Shown: positions 57,696-64,000 of the stretch, one piece after another
Layout: the number at the start of each line of letters is the position of its first letter
How positions within the stretch are numbered: position 1 is the first letter of the stretch
DNA from: Plut-88900 sp963668115
Lineage (GTDB): Bacteria; Chloroflexota; Dehalococcoidia; Plut-88900
Assembly: GCA_963668115.1 (NCBI GenBank)
Contig: OY764147.1
Span: 248,001 to 312,000, forward strand
Length of the DNA stretch: 64,000 nucleotides
Direction of reading: 5' to 3'
Program-made: the position numbers and the translations under genes
The notes under the pieces: model-generated
Database searches by the model: none
What the model saw: the letters and a program-made list of their open reading frames with translations, nothing else
Told to the model about the DNA's origin: nothing

Positions 57696-58976
57696 TCAGG
57701 CCTCGGTGGAGGTGGGGGGTGGGGCGGGTCTGGGGACACGGATTCCTTTGAAGATTCCGAATATGGACGCGCCTGCCACGGCGAGGACGATGGACTCGAC
57801 GAGGAAGACGCGTCGGTGGCCGATGCTCCAGGCCAGTGCGCCTCCGGTCAAGGGGCCCAGGCCCCAGGCCATAGCGGAGGCGGAGTTGAGGATTCCAAAG
57901 GCCGCGCCCAGGTGCTTTCTCGGAAGCATGAGGCCGACTATCGAGCTTAGGGAAGTCATCATCGCCCCGTTAAACAGACCCGACAGGGCAAAGAGCAGGA
58001 CGAATAGGTAGAACTGGTGGTTGAAGAACTGGGGCAAAAGGGCTAGAGAAGCGCCGAGGCAGGAGACGATGAGGACGATTCGGAGGTTTAACTTCGATGC
58101 CATCCTGCCAATGAAAATGGCGCTGACGCCCGAGCAGAACCCGAGAACTCCGAAGGCCAGGCCCGTGTCGAAGACGGCCCGGTTTGCCTCCGTGATGGAC
58201 TGGATGAAGCCGGGGGCGACGGGAGCTAGGACGGTCGGGGCGCCCTGGATGATGGGGACGAAGAGGAGGGCTGGTAGGAGGCCCTTGGTGGCTAGGACCT
58301 GTCGGGTCTCCGAGAAGAGTGCCAGAGGAGAGCCGCTCTTGTCGCTGGACCGCTGGAAGGACTCCTTGACGAAAAACAGGATCATCAGGCCGGCAGCAAA
58401 TACGAATCCGGACGAAATGAAATAGGTTGTCCTGAACCCGAAGGCCTGGGCAAGCTGGCCTCCTATGAATGGCGAGATGGTGATGGAGAAGTAGCTGGTG
58501 AACTGGAGGAGTCCGACCACGAGGGGAAGGCGGTTGCTGGGGACGAAGGAACCGGCGAGGGCCATAGCTGCGCCGACGCTGCCTGAAACTCCGCCGTGAA
58601 GGATTCGGATGCCGATGAGCTGGGGGATGTTAGTGATGAGGCCGGAGAACATGAGGACGAGGGTCCCGGCAGCGTAGGCGCGGACGAGCATGGGCTTGCG
58701 GCCATAGGTGTCGGCGAGGTGGCCCCAGAAGGGGCCGGCGAGACCCATAAAGAGGGCGAAGACACCGGAAGACGCACCGGCCCAGAAGGCCGCGTCGGCA
58801 ACGGACTTTACTCCCAACTCCTGCTCGATGAAGAGGGGGTAGAAGGGCTGCATGAAGGACCAGCCGATAGAGGCAATGCCCTGGGCGAGGCAGACCATGG
58901 CCACCTGCCTCTTCCATCCTTCAAGGTTGTACAACAGAAGGAAGGGGACGAGGGGGGCTCGGGGGAGGGAACGCAC
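57696..58976 (-). CDS. MFS transporter
   Basis: 426 residues from a GTG whose first base is the last base of the metF stop (TAGTG); a longer frame to 59060 overlaps metF and is not likely. About 12 membrane segments. The MFS motif A is visible in the loop after segment 2 (GHLADTYGRKPMLVRA), and a second-half IGRMASKLNLR loop. The substrate is unknown; drug or organic-acid efflux are both possible. Translational coupling to metF suggests shared expression but not necessarily function. Confidence 0.85.
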   Translation of the reverse strand: MRSLPRAPLVPFLLLYNLEGWKRQVAMVCLAQGIASIGWSFMQPFYPLFIEQELGVKSVADAAFWAGASSGVFALFMGLAGPFWGHLADTYGRKPMLVRAYAAGTLVLMFSGLITNIPQLIGIRILHGGVSGSVGAAMALAGSFVPSNRLPLVVGLLQFTSYFSITISPFIGGQLAQAFGFRTTYFISSGFVFAAGLMILFFVKESFQRSSDKSGSPLALFSETRQVLATKGLLPALLFVPIIQGAPTVLAPVAPGFIQSITEANRAVFDTGLAFGVLGFCSGVSAIFIGRMASKLNLRIVLIVSCLGASLALLPQFFNHQFYLFVLLFALSGLFNGAMMTSLSSIVGLMLPRKHLGAAFGILNSASAMAWGLGPLTGGALAWSIGHRRVFLVESIVLAVAGASIFGIFKGIRVPRPAPPPTSTEA

Positions 58977-59881
58977 TAGGCGGGGCCCGGGGACCCGGGG
59001 TTGGACTCGGAAGCCTTGATACCTGAAATTTGCATTAGCCGGGGAATGTCGCTCTCCCATCCCATTGGCATGATGTGGACGCCTCGGGTGAGGGGTGCGA
59101 CCTGGGAGATGATCCGGGAGGCTATTTCGATTCCCTTCTCCCGTTTGTTTTCGGCGGCGTCCATTTCGTCGATCAAGGCCTGGGGTACGACGATGCCGGG
59201 AACGTTGCTATTGAGATAGCGGGCCATGCGGCCGGAGTGGAGAACGAGGATGCCGGCCAGGATGGGGACGTCCAAGGGGCGGGCCATTTCCATAAATCGG
59301 GCGAACTGCTCGGGGTCGTAGACGGCCTGGGTCTGGAAGAAACGGACACCGGCCTCGACTTTCTGCTCCATCCGGCCAACTTCGATGTCGATGTCCGAGG
59401 CTCCGGGGTTGGCGGCTGCGCCGAGGCAGAAACTGGGAACTCCGTTCAGGTCGTTGCCGGCCAGATCTTGCCCGGACTCCATTTGCGAGGCTGCCCGAAT
59501 CAAGTCTATTACGGAGAGGTCGAAGACGGGTTTGGCGTCAGGGTGGTCACCCGTGCCGGTGGGGTCTCCGGTCAGGCACAGGATGTTCCGGATGCCAAGA
59601 ACGTGGGCACCGAGGAGGTCGGACTGGAGGGCGATGCGGTTGCGGTCTCGACAGGTGAATTGGCAGATGGGCTCGATCCCCTTTTCGAGAAGGACCTTGC
59701 CAAGGGGCAGGGGGCCAAGGCGCATTACGGATGCGTTCTGGTCCGTGACGTTGACTGCGTCCACGGAGGACAGGGGGTCGAGGAGTGAAAGGGCAGGCCC
59801 GAGATTGACGCCCTTGGGGGGCGTGATCTCGGCGGTGACCAGAAAGGAACCTGACTTGAGCTTTTCTCCAAATCCGGGCAC
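58976..59881 (-). CDS. metF: Methylenetetrahydrofolate reductase family protein
   Basis: 301 residues from GTG with GAGGA 8 bases upstream. TIM-barrel FAD enzyme reducing methylene-THF to methyl-THF. VTAEITPPKG (catalytic Glu), VNVTDQNAS, CQFTCRDRNRIALQSDLLGA, ILCLTGDPTG and RFFQTQAVYD are family blocks. It is somewhat divergent from E. coli MetF, closer to the MetF-like proteins of acetogens and anaerobes, so cofactor use may differ. It is divergent from folD, its partner in C1 metabolism. Confidence 0.9.
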   Translation of the reverse strand: MPGFGEKLKSGSFLVTAEITPPKGVNLGPALSLLDPLSSVDAVNVTDQNASVMRLGPLPLGKVLLEKGIEPICQFTCRDRNRIALQSDLLGAHVLGIRNILCLTGDPTGTGDHPDAKPVFDLSVIDLIRAASQMESGQDLAGNDLNGVPSFCLGAAANPGASDIDIEVGRMEQKVEAGVRFFQTQAVYDPEQFARFMEMARPLDVPILAGILVLHSGRMARYLNSNVPGIVVPQALIDEMDAAENKREKGIEIASRIISQVAPLTRGVHIMPMGWESDIPRLMQISGIKASESNPGSPGPA

Positions 59882-59890
59882 AGACCTGTC

Positions 59891-59925
59891 CTCAATTATC
59901 TATTGAGGGAGCCGTTTCGGCTCCC
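59891..59925 (-). promoter_or_regulatory. Two hairpins in the metF leader
   Basis: On the - strand CTCAAT/ATTGAG (59891-59907) contains the GAGGA ribosome-binding site at its 3' arm, and just upstream GGGAGCCG/CGGCTCCC (59907-59925) forms an 8-bp hairpin with a AAA loop. The first could hide the metF ribosome-binding site. Confidence 0.45.
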
Positions 59926-59985
59926 CCTGCACATATAGTAAACCCACAGGCCTAATTTCGTCATCCAAAGGGGGTTGCGGTTATT

Positions 59986-60024
59986 TGTGAAATTTGGTAC
60001 ATTGAGCCTGTTCCATATTTCACA
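59986..60024 (+). promoter_or_regulatory. Inverted repeat upstream of folD
   Basis: TGTGAAAT (59986-59993) and ATTTCACA (60017-60024) are perfect inverted arms 23 bases apart, ending 14 bases before the folD ATG. Likely an operator or an RNA stem over the start region. Confidence 0.45.
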
Positions 60025-60038
60025 AAGGCGCTGCCGGT

Positions 60039-60977
60039 ATGACTGCTGAACTAATCGACGGACGAGGGATAGCTGGAAAAGTGCGGGACGAGGTACGGAG
60101 TGGGGTGGAAGAGTTGAAAAGGAAGACCGGGGTAGTCCCCAAACTGGCAGTGGTGATGGTAGGGAACGATCCTGCCTCAGACGTGTACGTGAAGACGAAA
60201 GAGAAGGCTGCGAAGTCGGTGGGGATCGAGACACGGACGGTTAGGCTTGGGGCGGACGTATCCGAAAAAGAAGTGATCAGCCTGCTGGACTGCCTGAACG
60301 ACGATGAATCGATCCACGGAGTACTGGTTCAGCTGCCGTTGCCAGAGCACGTGGACCCGTTGAGGGTTGCCAGTGCGGTCGACCCGATGAAAGACGTGGA
60401 TGGACTGCACCCAGACAACGTCGGGCTTCTGCTTATCGGTGCGCCGAGGTTTGTGCCGTGCACGCCGGCGGGGATCCAGAGGATGTTGGTGGAGTCGGGG
60501 GTTACGACGGAGGGGAAGCACGTGGTCATATGCGGGAGAAGCATGATAGTGGGCAGGCCACTGGCTGCGCTAATGATGCAGAAGCATGCTGCGGCCAACG
60601 CAACGGTCACGGTCGCCCACACCGGAACAAAGCACTTAGCCGACGTGACAAGGCGAGCCGACATCCTAGTGGCGGCTATCGATCAGCCTGAAGGGATCAA
60701 GGCGGAAATGGTGAAGCCCGGGGCGGTGGCGATAGACGTCGGGGTGCACAGGCTGGAAGACGGGTCTAGAAAAAAGGGATACCGGCTTGTGGGAGACGTC
60801 GATTTCGAGGAGGTGAAAGGGAAGGCGAGCGTTATTAGTCCCGTGCCGGGCGGCGTGGGACCGATGACCGTGGCGATGCTCCTGGTGAACACGCTCAAGG
60901 CTGCGACCATGGCGGTGAGGCCTGATGAGTACATTGACCGGGAACCCGTGGATATTCAGTTGCTTTCGGTGGGATAA
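60039..60977 (+). CDS. folD: Methylenetetrahydrofolate dehydrogenase/cyclohydrolase
   Basis: 312 residues. LAVVMVGNDPASDVYVKTKEKAA holds the catalytic Tyr-x-x-x-Lys (YVKTK); HGVLVQLPLPEHV and KDVDGLHPDNVG are substrate blocks with the Asp, PCTPAGIQRML and VVICGRSMIVGRPLAALMM form the NADP site, and late SPVPGGVGPMTVAMLLVNTL. It interconverts methylene-, methenyl- and formyl-THF. It is slightly longer than usual owing to a VDFEEVKGKA region and the C-terminal tail. Divergent from metF. Confidence 0.95.
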   Translation: MTAELIDGRGIAGKVRDEVRSGVEELKRKTGVVPKLAVVMVGNDPASDVYVKTKEKAAKSVGIETRTVRLGADVSEKEVISLLDCLNDDESIHGVLVQLPLPEHVDPLRVASAVDPMKDVDGLHPDNVGLLLIGAPRFVPCTPAGIQRMLVESGVTTEGKHVVICGRSMIVGRPLAALMMQKHAAANATVTVAHTGTKHLADVTRRADILVAAIDQPEGIKAEMVKPGAVAIDVGVHRLEDGSRKKGYRLVGDVDFEEVKGKASVISPVPGGVGPMTVAMLLVNTLKAATMAVRPDEYIDREPVDIQLLSVG

Positions 60978-61101
60978 AGGGGTATAACTTCCTATCCTGC
61001 CAGACGTTACATACAAGAGAGGGCCAAAGGACATACGACTAGAAAGGACAGGTAGTAAGGAGGGATGCACAAGGAGTTTGTGCTATTGTTATATAAAACA
61101 A

Positions 61102-61130
61102 TTGACAAATTATGCAAATGAGCGTATCCT
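61102..61130 (+). promoter_or_regulatory. Sigma-factor gene promoter
   Basis: Consensus TTGACA (61102-61107), 17-nt A+T-rich spacer, TATCCT (61125-61130), 33 bases before the start codon. Confidence 0.65.
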
Positions 61131-61162
61131 AAGCGTGAATAACCCCGGATAACGGGTTTGCA

Positions 61163-62212
61163 ATGGAGTGCAAGCATAAAGTCATGAACAAGGAAATGGT
61201 AACCACATACAACATAGAGTCGGTTCTGGAGAGCCTGGACGAAGAAGAGGGCCTCGGTCTGGTAAGCACGGCGGTAGTCGAGGAGACCGAGGACAAGCAG
61301 GCCCAGCAGGAGCTGGTAGACGAGCCTCTGAAGGCTTACCTGAAGGAGATAGGCGCCTCGGAGCTTTTGACCTTCGAAGAAGAGAAGGCACTGGCGAGGG
61401 CCATTGAATTCGGCGCCGAGGCGAAGGCGAAGCTGGAAGGCGGCGCGTCGGACGTCGAGGGCCGGTTGTCGTTGCAGCAGGCGGTGAAGGTAGGGGAGTC
61501 GGCGAGGCGGCGGATGACGGAGTCGAACCTCCGGCTGGTGGTAAGCATCGCCAAGAAGTACCAGGGCAAAGGGCTGCCGCTGCTGGACCTGATACAGGAA
61601 GGCAACCTCGGGCTCTTGAGGGCGGTGGACAAGTACGACTACCGTCGGGGGTTCCGGTTCAGCACGTACGCGACCTGGTGGATACGCCAGGGCGTAATGC
61701 GGGCACTGACGGACAAGGGCCACACCATACGGCTGCCCGTGCACCTGAGCGAGACGGCGTCCAAGGTAGAGAAGGCCACCCAGGCCTTGACCCAGGAGCT
61801 GGGCAGGCGCCCGCAGGGTGAAGAGATATCCGAGGCAACCGGCATAGACCAGGCCAAGATCAAACGGATCATGCGGGCATGGCAGCAGCCGGCCTCGCTG
61901 GACCAGCCGCAGGGAAGCGCGGGTCTGCTCCTCGGGAGCACGCTTACGGACAACGAAGCCCCCACCCCCGAGGAAACCCTGTCCCAGACCATGCTGAGAG
62001 GGCACCTAGACACGATGTTGAGTGAGCTGAACCCTCGGGAGAGGGAAGTGCTGGAGATGAGGTTCGGCCTCAGGGACGGCATGGAGCACACGCTGAAAGA
62101 CATCGGGGAGGTGCTGGGGGTAACCCGGGAACGGGTGCGGCAGATCCAGAGCGCGGCCGTGGCGAAGCTGAACAGGGAGTCGACGAGGGAAATGCTGGAG
62201 GGTTACCTGTAG
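61163..62212 (+). CDS. Sigma-70 family RNA polymerase sigma factor (RpoD/SigA-like)
   Basis: 349 residues. Region 1.2 is DEPLKAYLKEIGASELLTFEEE (about 53-74); region 2 has RRRMTESNLRLVVSIAKKY, GLPLLDLIQEGNLGLLRAVDKYDY and FRFSTYATWWIRQGVMRAL; region 3 has TIRLPVHLSET; region 4 has LNPREREVLEMRFGLRDG and the HTH GVTRERVRQIQSAAVAKL. No long region 1.1 is present, and the C-terminus differs from the canonical SigA ending, so it could be the primary factor or a group 2 paralogue. A good terminator follows. Confidence 0.92.
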   Translation: MECKHKVMNKEMVTTYNIESVLESLDEEEGLGLVSTAVVEETEDKQAQQELVDEPLKAYLKEIGASELLTFEEEKALARAIEFGAEAKAKLEGGASDVEGRLSLQQAVKVGESARRRMTESNLRLVVSIAKKYQGKGLPLLDLIQEGNLGLLRAVDKYDYRRGFRFSTYATWWIRQGVMRALTDKGHTIRLPVHLSETASKVEKATQALTQELGRRPQGEEISEATGIDQAKIKRIMRAWQQPASLDQPQGSAGLLLGSTLTDNEAPTPEETLSQTMLRGHLDTMLSELNPREREVLEMRFGLRDGMEHTLKDIGEVLGVTRERVRQIQSAAVAKLNRESTREMLEGYL

Positions 62213-62259
62213 GAACCGTGCGGCGATCCCGGACTCGCGTCCCTGTGACAAGAGACGAG

Positions 62260-62296
62260 GGGTGAAGGCGCTGAGCGCTTTCACCCTATTCTTTTG
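62260..62296 (+). terminator. Rho-independent terminator of the sigma-factor gene
   Basis: GGGTGAAGGCGCT and AGCGCTTTCACCC (62260-62286) form a stem with one small mismatch, followed by TATTCTTTT. Confidence 0.8.
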
Positions 62297-62331
62297 CAAA
62301 GGCAGAAAGGAAAAGGAGCAAGGTATTCGCT

Positions 62332-63219
62332 GTGAACAATAGCCCGACAATTGCTCGTCCGACGTGGGTGTCGGCCGAGATGTTTCCGTTCGAGAGTCGG
62401 TTCTTCACCACAAGAGATGGCCATTCGATGCACTACGTGGACGAAGGGTCGGGGAGCCCTATTGTCTTCGTGCATGGAAATCCGACATGGTCATTCGAGT
62501 TTCGACACCTGATAGCCGGGCTTCGGTCCGAGTTCAGGTGCATTGCGGCGGACCACGTGGGATTCGGGTTGTCGTCACGCAGTAACCGTAGAGAGAACCA
62601 CCATCCAGCGGCCCATGCGGATAGATTCAGTGAGCTGATGGAGAGTCTGGACGTTCGGGATGTGACGCTCTTCATGTCGGACTGGGGTGGACCTATCGGG
62701 CTGGAGTTCGCGCGCAGGCACCCCGACCGGGTAAGCCGGATTGTGATTGCCAACACGTGGTGTTGGCCGGTGTCCCGGGACTTTCACTTTATCCAATTCA
62801 GCTGCGCGATGCGGAGCTGGCTGGGACAGTTGCTTATCAAGAGGTTCAATTTCTTCGTTAACAAGGTCATGCCCAAGGCGGTCGGAAGTAAGGAGATTCT
62901 TACAGCGGAGGTGATGGAACACTACCGGAAAGCTCAGCCGAAGGGTGGGAGGTCAGCATGCGCTGCATTGCCGGGGCACATAGTCGGGGCCTCGGACTTT
63001 CTTGGATCAATTTGGGAGGAACGGCAAAAATTCGTCAACAAGCCGGCCCTGATATTTTGGGGATTCCGTGACATAGCGTTTCGTAGAAAAGAGCTTGAAC
63101 GTTGGAAGCGGGAGCTTTCGAATTATACGGTAGAGGAGTTGGAGGATTGTGGCCATTTCATCGCGGAAGAGGCCCCGGAAAGAGTTTTGCCGATTCTTCG
63201 AGAATTCATGTTGAAGTAA
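62332..63219 (+). CDS. Alpha/beta hydrolase, haloalkane-dehalogenase-like
   Basis: 295 residues from GTG with AAAGGAG-type sequence upstream. HGNPTWSFEFR (48-58) gives the oxyanion region and Asn50/Trp53, FMSDWGGPIG holds nucleophile Asp117 next to Trp118, FWGFRDIAF gives acid Asp247 and EDCGHFIAEEAPE the base His275. Asp as nucleophile with adjacent Trp and the HGNP Asn is the haloalkane dehalogenase pattern and excludes ordinary Ser esterases; epoxide hydrolases lack the Trp/Asn pair. Halide release is inferred, not proven. Confidence 0.8.
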   Translation: MNNSPTIARPTWVSAEMFPFESRFFTTRDGHSMHYVDEGSGSPIVFVHGNPTWSFEFRHLIAGLRSEFRCIAADHVGFGLSSRSNRRENHHPAAHADRFSELMESLDVRDVTLFMSDWGGPIGLEFARRHPDRVSRIVIANTWCWPVSRDFHFIQFSCAMRSWLGQLLIKRFNFFVNKVMPKAVGSKEILTAEVMEHYRKAQPKGGRSACAALPGHIVGASDFLGSIWEERQKFVNKPALIFWGFRDIAFRRKELERWKRELSNYTVEELEDCGHFIAEEAPERVLPILREFMLK

Positions 63220-63253
63220 TCGGTCCGTGGTGGGTCGGGTGAACTAAGGCAGA

Positions 63254-63283
63254 TTGATATGGGTTCGGGGCTTAACCTATAAT
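63254..63283 (+). promoter_or_regulatory. aspS promoter
   Basis: TTGATA (63254-63259), 18-nt spacer, TATAAT (63278-63283), 23 bases before the proposed TTG start, so the leader is very short. Confidence 0.65.
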
Positions 63284-63305
63284 TCCCCGCCGTGGGTGCT
63301 GGAAA

Positions 63306-64000
63306 TTGCTAAAGACAATAGGGTGCGGTGAGCTTCGGGCAGCGGACGCCGGCAAAGACGTTACGCTGGCCGGATGGGTGCATCGCCGAAGAGACCACGG
63401 AGGGTTGATATTCATTGACCTAAGGGACAGGTCTGGGGTGGCGCAGGTGGTACTGAACCCGAAGGAGTCCCCTGAGGCCCACGAAACCGGAACGCAGTTC
63501 CGCAACGAGTGGGTGGTGCAGGTGGAGGGAAGGGTAGGGGCGCGGCCGGCGGGGACGGAGAACCCGGACCTGGTGACGGGGGAGATAGAGGTCGGGGCGC
63601 GGGTGGTCAAGGTGCTGAATCCGTCACGGACGCCGCCGTTCTACGTTAATGAAGAGGTGGAAGTGGAGGAAGGGCTCAGGCTAAAGCACCGCTACGTGGA
63701 CCTGCGGCGTCAGAGGCTCCAGCGAAACATCGCCCTGCGGCATCGGGTGGTGAAGTACATGCGGGACTTCCTGGACGGCGAGGGTTTCCTGGAGATCGAG
63801 ACGCCGGTGCTGATAAAGAGCACGCCGGAAGGGGCCCGGGACTACCTGGTGCCGAGCCGGGTGCATCCGGGTAGCTTTTATGCGCTGCCGCAGTCGCCGC
63901 AGCAGTTGAAGCAGTTGCTGATGGTTTCGGGGTTCGAGAGGTATTTCCAGATTGCGCGGTGTTTCCGGGACGAGGACCAGAGGGCCGACAGGCAGCCGGA
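63306..64000 (+). CDS. aspS: Aspartyl-tRNA synthetase, 5' part
   Basis: The frame runs to the window end (231 codons visible). I take TTG at 63306 as start because it is the only initiation codon between the -10 at 63278 and the conserved N-terminus. The anticodon-binding OB fold is CGELRAADAGKDVTLAGWVH, RRRDHGGLIFIDLRDRSG; then LRLKHRYVDLRRQRLQRNI and the class II motif 1/2 region FLDGEGFLEIETPVL, YALPQSPQQLKQLLM and FQIARCFRDED. It charges tRNA-Asp (or Asp/Asn, not decidable here). Confidence 0.95.
   Translation, partial: MLKTIGCGELRAADAGKDVTLAGWVHRRRDHGGLIFIDLRDRSGVAQVVLNPKESPEAHETGTQFRNEWVVQVEGRVGARPAGTENPDLVTGEIEVGARVVKVLNPSRTPPFYVNEEVEVEEGLRLKHRYVDLRRQRLQRNIALRHRVVKYMRDFLDGEGFLEIETPVLIKSTPEGARDYLVPSRVHPGSFYALPQSPQQLKQLLMVSGFERYFQIARCFRDEDQRADRQP

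Noticed and set aside
63308..64000. aspS as an AsnRS or LysRS fragment
   Set aside because: The N-terminal GWVHRRRDHGG and LKHRYVDLRR blocks are those of bacterial-type AspRS.

Overview
The window is a gene-dense, G+C-rich bacterial chromosome segment, mostly housekeeping genes, with no rRNA or tRNA gene that I could find. The mix suggests a Chloroflexota member, most like the Dehalococcoidia/SAR202 type: menaquinone genes, a succinate dehydrogenase with an HdrB-like third subunit, a short EF-Ts, and several duplicated families of flavin monooxygenases, FAD oxidoreductases, amidohydrolases and SDRs. This placement is inference from gene content; there is no 16S gene here to settle it. GTG and TTG starts are common, and many neighbouring genes overlap at ATGA, GTGA or TTGA.

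Layout. 1-5.1 kb: 3' part of an isocitrate-dehydrogenase-family gene and mdh (+), then a PfkB kinase, an LLM flavoenzyme and an orphan Mrr-like endonuclease (-). 5.3-7.3 kb: a second LLM enzyme, then a non-coding structured element (E1). 7.4-11 kb: sdhA-sdhB-sdhE (-). 11-21.5 kb: recN, rsmD-coaD, a third LLM enzyme, polA-mutM, a VOC protein, a class III CoA-transferase and a TPR lipoprotein. 21.5-30 kb: menaquinone cluster tetR-menF-menD-menH / menC (opposite strand, frameshifted) / menB-menA, plus a ferredoxin-reductase-like flavoprotein. 30-34.8 kb: a beta-propeller lipoprotein, a decayed RelBE pair, and two near-identical FAD oxidoreductases flanking a metalloprotease remnant. 34.9-38.4 kb: two tandem amidohydrolases preceded by structured element E2 and a repeat-filled gap. 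38.4-52 kb (-): the classical rpsB-tsf-pyrH-frr-uppS-cdsA-dxr-rseP-ispG-proS series, interrupted by an M24 metallopeptidase, two SDRs and a glycerophosphodiesterase; element E3 lies upstream of rpsB. 53-57.7 kb: acpS, nnr, a VapBC pair, coaX, coaBC. 57.7-64 kb: MFS transporter and metF (-), folD, a sigma-70 factor, a haloalkane-dehalogenase-like hydrolase and the start of aspS (+).

Functional themes are respiration (TCA enzymes, succinate dehydrogenase, menaquinone), CoA biosynthesis (coaD, coaX, coaBC, acpS), C1 folate metabolism (metF/folD), isoprenoid, lipid and cell-wall precursors (dxr, ispG, uppS, cdsA), and catabolism of organic matter by expanded oxidoreductase and hydrolase families.

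The most unusual content is a family of three intergenic elements (E1 6.5-7.26 kb, E2 37.3-37.97 kb, E3 52.24-52.76 kb). All lie in the same orientation. Each has a near-consensus sigma-70 promoter (TTGACA/T, 17 nt, TATCAT), a palindrome at the predicted transcription start, an AAGGAG box, a shared C-rich leader motif and a shared A/C-rich tail. Between these conserved ends the cores differ in sequence but keep hairpins at matching positions, and E1 holds two tandem pseudoknot-like units with compensatory changes. I read them as an apparently undescribed class of large structured RNAs.
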